Below, one piece after another: positions 16,679-24,699 of a stretch of DNA of 64,000 bases; within the stretch, counting starts at the first letter, position 1, and each line of letters starts with the position of its first letter. The stretch is from positions 79,278-143,277 of the forward strand of contig NZ_NFJP01000007.1 of the NCBI RefSeq assembly GCF_002159915.1, in the 5' to 3' direction. This stretch comes from Gordonibacter sp. An230. GTDB taxonomy: Bacteria > Actinomycetota > Coriobacteriia > Coriobacteriales > Eggerthellaceae. The position numbers were made by a program, and so were the translations under genes. The notes below the pieces were generated by a model. That model searched no databases. It was given only the letters and a program-made list of their open reading frames with translations, and was not told the DNA's origin.

Positions 16679-18094
16679 ATGCGCGCTGTCAAGAATGCAC
16701 GTCGAACACGTACGTCGTTTGAATGGGATCTTCTGGGGTTCGGGCTTTGCCGTGCATGGATCTCGACCGTGTTCGCCCTACCCATTCCCGCCTTGCTCAC
16801 GCTGGGTTACGATTTTTCGCCATGGTATTTTCTCCCCGGCGCACTCGCTTGCGTCGTGGTCGGCATCGTGTCGGAAAGAACGGTCCCCGAGCGTGCCCGA
16901 ACGACCATCCTCCTCGTATCGGCTGCGCTTACGATTATCGGCATCGCCGGAACGACATCGAGCATCGGCGTCGAAAGCGAAGCGCCTATCACGATCTCAC
17001 TAGTTTGCACGGGAATCGGGGCAGCGATGCTGCAGACGCTCTGGGGCGACAAGATGGCGGTTTTGCCTTCGCGCGACATCAACCTGTACACGGTCGCATC
17101 CATGCTGCTCGCAGCGTTGACGTCCATCCTCGTTTGGTCGGCGACGTCGCTTGAAGCAGCCTTGCTCGTATTCGCCGTGCTCCCCGCCGGATCGTTCATC
17201 CTTCTGTTCCGGGGCTTCGATTCGGGACGATGGAGCATCCCCTCTAAAATGGACGCAACGGAAGAGCTCGAGGACGGGCCCTTGCACCTCGACCGACTTT
17301 GCACCTCCATATTCGTGTTCGTATTCGTGTTCAACCTCGCTTACACCACCCTGCCCGCCAGCCCTTTCGAGGACATGGCGGCACACCCGATTCGCAGCGT
17401 GGCGAACGTAAGCGTCACGATCGCGCTTCTGGCCATGCTCTTGGCGAAAGGCAACATCAACCAGATGAGCCTGTACCGCCTTTCGTTCCCCGTGCTGCTC
17501 GGAGCGTTGCTCCTCATGCTCGTGATACCCGACGAGCACGCCGTATTGGCGTCCGTGCTCGCCGCAGCCGGGTACAAGCTGTTCGACGTTCTGTTCTGGT
17601 GCGTGCTCGTAGGGCTCGCCCATGAGAACAGGGCGATTTCATGGCGGGTGCTCGGCTTCGGCATGACCGCCAACTTCCTCGGCATGGGATTGGGCATAGG
17701 GCTGCGAGAGCGCGCATGGGCAGCGACCGCATCGGGAGCCCTCGATCCCACCCTGCTCGTGTGCGGCCTCATGTTCGCTCTCGTCGTCATCATCATGCTC
17801 ATCCTGCCCGAAAGCGTCGTCTCCCAGATCATGACCCGGAGCTCGAAGAAGCAACGTCAAGAGGAGCCGTCATTGGCGCAACGCTGTTCGACCGCAAGCG
17901 AGATGCACGGGCTGACGACTCGCGAGCGGGAGGTGCTCGTCTTCCTCGCGCAAGGGCGCACGCAGGGCGTGATCGCGCGGAAGCTGAGCATCAGCGAGGG
18001 CACGGCCCACACCCACATCATCCACGTGTACCAAAAACTGGGGGTTCATTCCCAACAGGAGCTGATCGACCTCGTGGAGGGGATCGCCGAATAA
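16679..18094 (+). CDS. LuxR-family regulator with N-terminal polytopic membrane domain
   Basis: Membrane-embedded transcription factor of 471 aa. About 400 N-terminal residues form some twelve hydrophobic segments resembling an MFS-like bundle, followed by a GerE/LuxR helix-turn-helix near residues 408-465 (LTTREREVLVFLAQGRTQGV, then AHTHIIHVYQKLGVHSQQEL). Such proteins are abundant in Eggerthellaceae and usually sit beside secreted flavin/heme reductase operons. The likely role is sensing a small molecule through the membrane domain and activating the downstream cytochrome-flavoprotein genes. The start at 16679 is preceded by AAAGGGGATGGGG. The gene lies 162 nt upstream of the cytochrome gene on the same strand. 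The sensed ligand cannot be inferred. Confidence 0.9.
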   Translation: MRAVKNARRTRTSFEWDLLGFGLCRAWISTVFALPIPALLTLGYDFSPWYFLPGALACVVVGIVSERTVPERARTTILLVSAALTIIGIAGTTSSIGVESEAPITISLVCTGIGAAMLQTLWGDKMAVLPSRDINLYTVASMLLAALTSILVWSATSLEAALLVFAVLPAGSFILLFRGFDSGRWSIPSKMDATEELEDGPLHLDRLCTSIFVFVFVFNLAYTTLPASPFEDMAAHPIRSVANVSVTIALLAMLLAKGNINQMSLYRLSFPVLLGALLLMLVIPDEHAVLASVLAAAGYKLFDVLFWCVLVGLAHENRAISWRVLGFGMTANFLGMGLGIGLRERAWAATASGALDPTLLVCGLMFALVVIIMLILPESVVSQIMTRSSKKQRQEEPSLAQRCSTASEMHGLTTREREVLVFLAQGRTQGVIARKLSISEGTAHTHIIHVYQKLGVHSQQELIDLVEGIAE

Positions 18095-18123
18095 AAGGGC
18101 GTCCCGCCAGGCACGGCGCGGCG

Positions 18124-18163
18124 CCTCTACCGCCTCCGGGATTCCTCTACCTGAGAGGTAGAG
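18124..18163. promoter_or_regulatory. Candidate LuxR operator: palindrome plus direct half-site
   Basis: CTCTACCT-GAG-AGGTAGAG (18145-18163) is a perfect dyad with 8-bp arms. A further CCTCTACC at 18124-18131 is a direct copy of 18144-18151, exactly 20 bp (two helical turns) away. It lies upstream of the cytochrome gene, with no good -35 nearby, as expected for an activator-dependent promoter. Confidence 0.5.
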
Positions 18164-18256
18164 AAGCGCATCGCACGCAAAATCCACCCCTCGGGCAGTT
18201 CCCCCCTTCCTCCTTTCGCTGTTCCATGGAGCCGCGGACAGAAAGGAGGGAACGCA

Positions 18257-18859
18257 ATGAAGAACCGCATCATCATCGCCTCGGCTGCAGCCATCGCGCT
18301 GGTCGGCATCCTGGCAACCGCCGGATGCGCGCCGCAGGCGAACGGCGAATCGGAAGGCGGGAACACGACGGTGCCCGAGCCGAACGGATCGCAAGCCACC
18401 GTGGCCTGGTCTCCCGATTCGGACTGCAGCGCCTGCCACGAGAAAGAAGCGGACTCGGCGGGCGAGGCCGGATGCCTCGCGCAAGCGCACGCGCAAGAGG
18501 GATACGCATGCTCAGACTGCCACGTCGACGAGCAAGCTCTCTCGGCGGCGCACGAGCAGAGCGCATCGAGCTCGCCGGCATCGAAGCTCAAGAAAACCGA
18601 CGTGAGCGACGAAGCCTGCCTCGCCTGCCATGAAAGCCGCGAGACCGTGGCAGCCGAAACCACCGACGTCGTGCTGACGGACGACCACGGAACCGCGGTG
18701 AACCCGCACGACCTGGCTCCCAGCCCCGATCACGACGCGCTCGCGTGCACGGACTGCCACGTGTCGCACGAAGCGACACCGGCAATCGAGGAAGCGCAGA
18801 GCACATGCGCGTCGTGCCATCACGCCGGCGTGTTCGAATGCGGCACGTGCCATACGTAA
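18257..18859 (+). CDS. Lipoprotein hexaheme c-type cytochrome
   Basis: Exported electron carrier (200 aa). The signal segment ends in TAGC with Cys24, a plausible lipobox anchoring it to the outer membrane face. Six CXXCH motifs are present: CSACH (57-61), CSDCH, CLACH, CTDCH, CASCH and CGTCH at the C-terminus, with His residues between them as candidate axial ligands. SD AAAGGAGGG precedes the ATG. The gene follows the membrane LuxR gene and precedes a Tat flavoprotein by 55 nt; the three likely form one respiratory module. No transmembrane quinol-oxidising segment is present, so it probably receives electrons from another membrane cytochrome. Confidence 0.92.
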   Translation: MKNRIIIASAAAIALVGILATAGCAPQANGESEGGNTTVPEPNGSQATVAWSPDSDCSACHEKEADSAGEAGCLAQAHAQEGYACSDCHVDEQALSAAHEQSASSSPASKLKKTDVSDEACLACHESRETVAAETTDVVLTDDHGTAVNPHDLAPSPDHDALACTDCHVSHEATPAIEEAQSTCASCHHAGVFECGTCHT

Positions 18860-18914
18860 AAGCCTGCGTATTGCCGCGATTCGCAAAAACCGTATGCAGA
18901 ACAAGGAGGAGACC

Positions 18915-20588
18915 ATGAGACAGCAGGAAGCAACCGACGTTTCGCGCCGTTCGTTTCTGAAGGGCGCGGCAGTGGCGGGAGCCTCGCTCGTCGCGACGAG
19001 CGCGCTGGCCGGGTGCGCTGCCGGACAAGCGGAGGAGGAGACGCCCGACTGGATGCCCGAAGCCTGGGATTACGAAACCGACGTGCTGGTGATCGGGTAC
19101 GGAGGAGCCGGAATGTGGACCGCGCTCACAGCCGCCGACGAAGGAGGGTCGGAAGTATTGATCCTCGAGAAAGCGCCCGTTCGAGGCGGCGGCAACTCGG
19201 CCATCAACCTGGGCGAGTTCACCATTCCCGTCGACGAGCAGGGTTGCGCCAGGTACATCAAATCGTTCAGCCGAGGGCTGACTCCCGATACCATGGCGGA
19301 CGCCTGGGCAAAGGAAGCCATGCGAAATGGGGAATACGCCACCAAGTGGGGCCTGCCTTGGCAGCAGAACGAGGGCACGCTCGCCAGCCGCTACACCGAA
19401 AGCTGCGAGTACCCGTTCCTTCCCGGAGCCGACTCGATGGAGATCGGAGCCATCGAGGGATACGGCATGAACTTTTGGGACATCATGGACGCCCATCGCC
19501 AGGAACTCGGCATCGAAGTGCTGTTCAGCGTCGAGAACGAAGAGCTCATCCAGAACCCCGACACCAAGGAGATCCTCGGATGCTACGCCGACTATGAAGG
19601 CAAGCGCATCGCCATCAAGGCGCGCAAGGCTACGATGATGACCATCGGCGGGTTCGAGTTCAACGAGGAGCTCAAAAACGAGTATCTCAAGGTGTACCCG
19701 GCGCTCGGCTTCTACGGCTGGCCGTACAACACCGGAGACGGCATCCGCATGGTGCAGGCCGTGGGCGCCCAGCTGTGGCACATGAACTGCATGATCGGAG
19801 GCGCGAACCCCAACTTCCAAGACGAACAATACCCGTACGCCATTCAGCTGAGCCCGAAAACCGACAACTTCATCTGGGTCGACCGAACCGGCAAACGCTG
19901 GCGCAACGAGAAAGCCAGCAGCAGCCCGCACGTCGGATGGCATCAATACCTCGCGTTCGACGACGGCATCTGTGACTTCCCCCTGATACCCACCTGGGCG
20001 ATCATCGACCAAACCGCCTTCGACGCCGGCAGGCTGGGGCCGGATCCGTCCGCCAAGCTCGCCCGTGGCATGTACGCCCCCACCTTGCCCGACGAAGTGG
20101 GCCGCTACCCAGGTTGGAGCGAGGACAACAAGGCCGAACTAGAAAGAGGGTGGCTCAAAACGTCCGACACCGTCGAAGGATTGGTCGAGCAGATGCGCCA
20201 GGTCGACCCGGATATGATGGACGCTGAAACGCTGAGGGCGTCGATTGACCGGTACAACGCGCATTGCGCCGCAGGCGACGACCCCGATTTCAACCGTCCG
20301 GCCGAGAGCCTGCTTCCGCTGGACAACCCGCCGTACTATGCGTGGCCCATCTATCCCGGCGGGTGCTCCACGCTGGGCGGGCCCAAGAAGAACGAGAACG
20401 CCCAGGTTCTCGATGTGAACGACGAGCCCATCCCACGCCTGTACGCAGCCGGATGCTTCGGGAACTTCGCCGCGCACACCTACGGCATCTCGGGAGGCAA
20501 CAACGCCGAGAACATGGTATGGGGACGCATCGGTGCCCGACACGCCTGTACGCTCGATCCGTGGGATGCCGGGACCGCATCCTCCTAG
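18915..20588 (+). CDS. Tat-exported FAD-binding reductase with divergent active site
   Basis: A 557-aa extracytosolic flavoprotein. The N-terminus has a canonical twin-arginine motif SRRSFLK (10-16), a hydrophobic region and LAGC at about 31-34, so it may be a Tat lipoprotein. FAD site GYGGAG is at 61-66. At the place where fumarate reductases carry the proton-donating Arg (NExTTRD) this protein reads RNEKASSS (residues 330-337), without the Arg. The C-terminal substrate/FAD motif is HTYGISGGNNAENMVWGR instead of GGxHGxNRLGGN. Hence it belongs to the broad fumarate-reductase/ketosteroid-dehydrogenase flavoprotein superfamily, but the substrate is unlikely to be a simple dicarboxylate. It pairs with the hexaheme cytochrome upstream and has an excellent SD (AAGGAGG). 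Confidence 0.88.
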   Translation: MRQQEATDVSRRSFLKGAAVAGASLVATSALAGCAAGQAEEETPDWMPEAWDYETDVLVIGYGGAGMWTALTAADEGGSEVLILEKAPVRGGGNSAINLGEFTIPVDEQGCARYIKSFSRGLTPDTMADAWAKEAMRNGEYATKWGLPWQQNEGTLASRYTESCEYPFLPGADSMEIGAIEGYGMNFWDIMDAHRQELGIEVLFSVENEELIQNPDTKEILGCYADYEGKRIAIKARKATMMTIGGFEFNEELKNEYLKVYPALGFYGWPYNTGDGIRMVQAVGAQLWHMNCMIGGANPNFQDEQYPYAIQLSPKTDNFIWVDRTGKRWRNEKASSSPHVGWHQYLAFDDGICDFPLIPTWAIIDQTAFDAGRLGPDPSAKLARGMYAPTLPDEVGRYPGWSEDNKAELERGWLKTSDTVEGLVEQMRQVDPDMMDAETLRASIDRYNAHCAAGDDPDFNRPAESLLPLDNPPYYAWPIYPGGCSTLGGPKKNENAQVLDVNDEPIPRLYAAGCFGNFAAHTYGISGGNNAENMVWGRIGARHACTLDPWDAGTASS

Positions 20589-20615
20589 CAAACGGCCGCT
20601 CCTTCCTTCCCCCTC

Positions 20616-20648
20616 GCGGGCCGGCACCCCTCCCTCACCGGCCCGCGT
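20616..20648 (+). terminator. GC hairpin after respiratory module 2
   Basis: CGCGGGCCGG (20616-20625) and CCGGCCCGCG (20639-20648) form a 10-bp stem with a 13-nt loop. No U-tract follows, so it is either a weak terminator or a 3'-end stabiliser. Confidence 0.4.
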
Positions 20649-20703
20649 GCGGGTAAAACCATCGATTCGCCCAGCGCTGCGCTGCGACGGCGCGAGAGTT
20701 TGC

Positions 20704-20727
20704 TATACTCCGGACATCAGATGTCCG
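20704..20727 (+). promoter_or_regulatory. Promoter with palindromic operator of the YbaN-like gene
   Basis: TATACT (20704-20709) is the -10 box. Directly behind it CGGACATC-A-GATGTCCG (20711-20727) is a perfect dyad with 8-bp arms that spans the start site, a classic repressor position. Confidence 0.55.
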
Positions 20728-20757
20728 AAAACCGCCCTCCCCGACGGAAGGACGCCC

Positions 20758-21165
20758 ATGAGTCGCATCGCACGCTGCCTCCTGCTCGCCTGCGCCTGGA
20801 TATCCTGCGCGCTCGGCTTCGTCGGCATCGCCGTCCCCGTGCTGCCGACCACCCCGCTTCTGCTGCTGGCCGCGTTCCTATTCGCGAAATCGTCGCCGCG
20901 CTGCCATGCGTGGATCGTCTCGACGAAGGTGTACAAGGACTACGTGGAGGCGTTCAAGGAGTCGGGCGGCATGCCCGCATCGCAGAAGGTCAGGATCCTG
21001 GCCGTCTCCTTGCCCGTCATGGGCGTGAGCGCCTTCGTGGTGCAGAAGGCGCTCGTTTGGGTCATCCTCGGCTGCGTTACGGCGTTCCTGCTGTACCTCA
21101 TGCTCGTACGCATCCCCACGCTGCGCCCCGATAGGATCGCGGCGCAGGACGTGCAATCGGAGTAA
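20758..21165 (+). CDS. DUF454 (YbaN-like) inner-membrane protein
   Basis: Small membrane protein of 135 aa of unknown biochemical role. The N-terminal motif LGFVGIAVPVLPTTPLLLLA is diagnostic for the YbaN/DUF454 family, with the following AAFLFAKSSPRCHAWI element. Three hydrophobic segments are seen (about 5-45, 80-100 and 101-118). SD GGAAGGA precedes the ATG. The gene is monocistronic and its promoter is overlapped by a dyad, so expression is probably repressed under most conditions. Related genes sometimes accompany heme or iron uptake loci; nothing nearby confirms that here. Confidence 0.85.
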   Translation: MSRIARCLLLACAWISCALGFVGIAVPVLPTTPLLLLAAFLFAKSSPRCHAWIVSTKVYKDYVEAFKESGGMPASQKVRILAVSLPVMGVSAFVVQKALVWVILGCVTAFLLYLMLVRIPTLRPDRIAAQDVQSE

Positions 21166-21183
21166 GCGGGCCCGACGCCGCCG

Positions 21184-22668
21184 TCAAGGGCGAGGAGCGC
21201 CGCCGGGGATGTCCTCGGGACGAAGCTCCACGACGTACATGATGTTCGTGGGCGCGAAGGCCGCGTGATCGGCGTTCGGACTCGTGTCGCGATCCCCCAC
21301 GGTGAACACGCCGATATCCCCGACGTCGGCCAGCCCGCGCTCGAGGACGATGCGGCGGGCCTGCTCGATGACGTAGTCCGTGTCGCCCTGCACATCCCCC
21401 AGAAGCGGCGTGACGCCCCAGTACAGCTGCATGGAGCGCATGACGCGCGGAATCGGCGTCACCGCGTAGATAGGCTGGCGGGGCCGAAAGCTCGCCATGA
21501 GCCGTGCGCTGCGGCCCGACATCGTGGGCGCCACGATGCAGCGCGCGCCGAGCGTCTCGGCAGCGTGCACGGCAGCCATCCCCACGGCCACCGACACGCT
21601 GCCGTGGCCCTCCATCCGCGACGCCTCGCGCAGGCCCGCCGCCTCCTCGCGCAGATACGGCTCGCTCTCCTCGGCGATGCGCGCCATGATGCGAACCGCC
21701 TCCACCGGATACGCCCCGGCCGCCGTCTCTCCCGAAAGCATGAGGCAGTCCGTTCCGTCGTACACGGCGTTGGCCACGTCGGCCACCTCCGCTCGCGTCG
21801 GACGCGGAGAGCGAATCATCGAGTCGAGCATCTGCGTGGCGGTGATGACGGGCGTGTTGCGCTCGTTGCACAGGCGGATGATCTTCTTCTGGATATGGGG
21901 CACGCGGTAGGACGGTATTTCCACGCCCAGATCGCCACGCGCCACCATCACGCCGTCGGAAGCCTCCACGATAGCCTCGATGTCCTCGACCGCCTCGGCC
22001 GTCTCCACTTTGGCGATGAGCCCGACGTGCCCCCCTCCGTGCTCGCGCAGAAACGCGCGTATCTCGCGCACGGCCTCGGCGCTGCGGACGAAGGAGGCGG
22101 CCACGAAGTCCACGTCCTGCTCGATGCCGAAGAGAAGGTCCGCGCGATCCTGATCGGTCATAACGGGCAGCGGCACCGTCACGCCGGGCACATTGACGGA
22201 CTTGCGCTCGCCGAGCATGGCGTCGTTTCCCACGCGGCACGCGATGTCGGCGCCTTCGACGCCCTCCACCGAAAGCTCGATGAGGCCGTCGTCCAGAAGC
22301 AGCTGCGTTCCAGGGCGCACGTGCTCGGACAAGCCGACGCACGTCTGGGTGACGAGGGCCGCGCTTCCGGCCACCTCTCGCTCCGTCAGCACGATCGAAT
22401 CCCCCGCGCGAAGCGCGACCGGACAACCGCCTGCCAGTCGGCCCGTCCTGATCTCTGGGCCGCGCATGTCCAAAAGGATCGCGCAGGGATCGCCCGCCTT
22501 TGCGCACGCCCGACGCACGCGCGCGATGCGCTCGGCGTGCTCGGCGTGCGTGCCATGCGAGAAGTTGAGCCGAGCGATGTCCATGCCCGCGTCGAGGAGG
22601 CGCGAAAGCACGCCCTCGTCGTCGGTCGCCGGGCCCAAAGTGCAGATGATCTTCGTTCGCTTCGCCAT
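21184..22668 (-). CDS. pyk: Pyruvate kinase
   Basis: Catalyses phosphoenolpyruvate plus ADP to pyruvate plus ATP, the last step of glycolysis, in the cytoplasm. The 494-aa product shows the full order of motifs: KIICTLGPAT at the start, ARLNFSHG, LDMRGPEIRTG, the catalytic IAKVET with the active-site Lys, MVARGDLGVEI, and ITATQMLDSM with SPRPTRAEVADVANAV, then the C-domain with SGRSARLMASFRP. A C-terminal extension after about residue 470 is Asp/Asn-rich. Single gene; its TACAAT -10 element lies about 40 nt upstream. It converges with the YbaN-like gene. Confidence 0.97.
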   Translation of the reverse strand: MAKRTKIICTLGPATDDEGVLSRLLDAGMDIARLNFSHGTHAEHAERIARVRRACAKAGDPCAILLDMRGPEIRTGRLAGGCPVALRAGDSIVLTEREVAGSAALVTQTCVGLSEHVRPGTQLLLDDGLIELSVEGVEGADIACRVGNDAMLGERKSVNVPGVTVPLPVMTDQDRADLLFGIEQDVDFVAASFVRSAEAVREIRAFLREHGGGHVGLIAKVETAEAVEDIEAIVEASDGVMVARGDLGVEIPSYRVPHIQKKIIRLCNERNTPVITATQMLDSMIRSPRPTRAEVADVANAVYDGTDCLMLSGETAAGAYPVEAVRIMARIAEESEPYLREEAAGLREASRMEGHGSVSVAVGMAAVHAAETLGARCIVAPTMSGRSARLMASFRPRQPIYAVTPIPRVMRSMQLYWGVTPLLGDVQGDTDYVIEQARRIVLERGLADVGDIGVFTVGDRDTSPNADHAAFAPTNIMYVVELRPEDIPGGAPRP

Positions 22669-22706
22669 GTACTCGCTCCGATCGCTCTCGAAAACGGCCG
22701 ACGACC

Positions 22707-22712
22707 ATTGTA
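22707..22712 (-). promoter_or_regulatory. -10 element of pyk
   Basis: TACAAT on the minus strand, in the same GTACAATGG-type context as other TACAAT boxes in the window. The predicted start is near 22700, 32 nt before the ATG. The -35 is not obvious. Confidence 0.45.
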
Positions 22713-22797
22713 CCCGACCACCGCTCGTTAGGCGAGAATCGAGCGCGCCCTGCCACCGAACGCGCCGCCCCCGCGCAGACGGGCCACGAGCCGAGCG

Positions 22798-23940
22798 CTA
22801 CGCGTTCACGTAGACGTAGATCATGCGGATGGTGTCTGCGAGATTGCCCGAGGTGTTGGCGGTAGCGTAGTTGTACAGCAGCACCGACGACCACTCGTGC
22901 GCGACGCCATCGAGCTCCACCGTCCCGGAAAACGAGCACTTCTCTTCGACGAGCGTCGTGCCGTCGGATGCGTACGTGGAGTAGGCCGCCTTGTCCTCGG
23001 GCAGCACCGCGGAGCCCGCGGGAACGCTCACGCCGGCCTCCTCGAGCGTCTTCTCGACGATGCCCTCGTTCTCCACGGCGTCCACGAAGCTGAGCGATCC
23101 GTAGCCCAAAGACGCGGTGGCGGCCGAGTAACCCGCCTGGATGGTCCTGCCCCCCTCGTCGAGGCCCAGGTAGACCGTGGGCGTGCCGGAACGCGTGTCG
23201 GCCGGCTCGTCGGTCAGCGCGATCGTGACGTTCGTCTTGACGGCGCTGCCCTCCTCGCTGACCTCCTTCTCGCTTGTCACGGTGGCACCATGCCGAAGCT
23301 TCTCCACCGCCTCGTCCCGCGTCAGCCCCAGCACGCCTGCCAAGTTCGGCACCTCGGTCTTCTTCGTGGTGGCCGTGGCGGCGTCCTTGGTGTCCTCCTC
23401 GTGCATGGCATCGACCTCTTGGGAGCTTTGCTGCTGCTGGGCCTGCTGCGTGGCGAGCGTCTGGCTCTCCCCCAGAAGCCTCCATGTGAGGTAGCCGAGA
23501 GCGCCGATGAGCAGCACGAGAAGCACTACGACGGCGATGAGGATGCGCCTCATGCGCCGCGATTTGCGCAGGTGGGGCGGCAAAGGCTGCTTACTCGCCC
23601 CTTGGCGCTTGCCGTGACGGCCCCTCTTCTCGCCAGCCGATGCCGCAGACGCACCGTCATCGTAGAGAAGCGAGGGTTCCGGAGCGGGCTCGAGGCTCTC
23701 GAGCGCGTCGGGATACTCGCCCTCGTTGTCGCCCCGGTAGCTGAAGCCTTCGGCATGGGCGCCGCCCACGGGGGCGAACGCCTCGGTCAGGCCGATACGG
23801 CCCTCCTCGTCAGAATGCCCGGGACGCTCGGCTCCCACGGGCGCGAACGCCTCGGTCAGGCCGATGCGCTCGTCGGAAGGGCTCTCTGGAGAGGATTCGG
23901 GGGAAGCGCCTCGGGGTGCGTTTGCGGCATGTTTCGGCAT
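22798..23940 (-). CDS. Membrane-anchored envelope protein with PASTA-like domain and internal repeat
   Basis: I do not recognise a named family. The 380-aa product has a disordered, acidic cytoplasmic N-terminus of about 130 residues containing the exact repeat RIGLTEAFAPVG twice (near residues 26 and 48). A basic stretch (RKSRRMRR) and one transmembrane helix (about 132-154) follow. The extracellular part has a Gln/Ser-rich linker, one PASTA-like unit (VPNLAGVLGLTRDEAVEKL) and a C-terminal globular domain. This is the topology of a cell-wall-sensing protein, with the N-terminal repeats as possible binding or phosphorylation motifs. It lies 33 nt downstream of a second membrane protein gene, likely an operon. 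Start ATG 23940 has a moderate SD (GGAAGG). Confidence 0.7.
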   Translation of the reverse strand: MPKHAANAPRGASPESSPESPSDERIGLTEAFAPVGAERPGHSDEEGRIGLTEAFAPVGGAHAEGFSYRGDNEGEYPDALESLEPAPEPSLLYDDGASAASAGEKRGRHGKRQGASKQPLPPHLRKSRRMRRILIAVVVLLVLLIGALGYLTWRLLGESQTLATQQAQQQQSSQEVDAMHEEDTKDAATATTKKTEVPNLAGVLGLTRDEAVEKLRHGATVTSEKEVSEEGSAVKTNVTIALTDEPADTRSGTPTVYLGLDEGGRTIQAGYSAATASLGYGSLSFVDAVENEGIVEKTLEEAGVSVPAGSAVLPEDKAAYSTYASDGTTLVEEKCSFSGTVELDGVAHEWSSVLLYNYATANTSGNLADTIRMIYVYVNA

Positions 23941-23973
23941 CGTTTCAACCTTCCTGATCTATGCTGCGCGAAG

Positions 23974-24291
23974 CTAATGCGTGGCGAGATACGCCACCGC
24001 GACGACGAACAAAACCACGGCCACCGCGATGACCGCCTTCTGCATCGTCGGCATGGGAGGAGGCTCGAGATCCTCGATCGTCGTTTCGCGAAAGGCCTCA
24101 TCCGAGGAGGGCGCGCCCTTCTCCGAAGCCGGTCGAACAGGACGCACGGCAGGCGCGTCGTCGGCGGGGACATCGCCCGCACCGTCGTCATCAGAATGGG
24201 AGGTATCGGGGGCCCCGGCGCGTATGACCACATCATCCTCGTCGTCGGGCGTCACGGTGATATGGGAGAACCTGGTTTCGTCAAAGGCCAC
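23974..24291 (-). CDS. Small acidic protein with C-terminal membrane anchor
   Basis: Unrecognised 105-aa protein. The body is Asp/Glu/Ala/Pro-rich and probably disordered (VTPDDEDDVVIRAG, VPADDAPAVRPVRPA). It ends with a single hydrophobic helix KAVIAVAVVLFVVAVAYLAT, so it is tail-anchored with the bulk in the cytoplasm. I choose GTG 24291 because GAAAGG lies 9 nt upstream; ATG 24300 directly abuts that SD and is less likely. It is the first gene of a two-gene unit with the PASTA-like protein. Confidence 0.6.
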   Translation of the reverse strand: MAFDETRFSHITVTPDDEDDVVIRAGAPDTSHSDDDGAGDVPADDAPAVRPVRPASEKGAPSSDEAFRETTIEDLEPPPMPTMQKAVIAVAVVLFVVAVAYLATH

Positions 24292-24699
24292 AGAGCACAT
24301 CCTTTCACACGTTGCTGCGATTATAGAGGATCGGGAACCCGCACGAGGGCCCCGCAAATAATATCCACGCCGCGCCGCTCCGCCCGCGTGCGGCGTGGCG
24401 TCCGCAGCGCGCCGTCGAGAAGGCCTCGGCGCCCGTTTCTCGAAACGCCAACCCGACGCGGCTTCACCCTGGAACGGCCGGGCGGACGGCACGCCGCTCG
24501 CCCTCCCCTTGCTACCTTTCAGCGGGGCAATCCGCGCGTTCGTCGGATTGTGGGGCCTCTCACGGGCCTTTGCAGCCCCTCAGCCTCTTTATTGCACTAA
24601 AGTATAGCGATACGCGTTCGCACCCCAAGCGAAGCGTCGGCGGGGAGCAGCCCCCGCGGATCGCCCCGTGAAGGACGGGGCATGAGGGAAGGAGAACCT
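24292..24699. other. Divergent spacer between envelope genes and the peptide importer operon
   Basis: No gene is seen. The region contains a TATAGC patch near 24602-24607 that may be a -10 element for the importer. A small hairpin CCCCGT/ACGGGG (24665-24680) lies just before the SD of the first importer gene. Confidence 0.35.

Noticed and set aside
15715..16800. A 361-codon minus-strand frame in the gene-poor stretch
   Set aside because: No SD, no domain, and it runs opposite a transposase remnant and the LuxR promoter.
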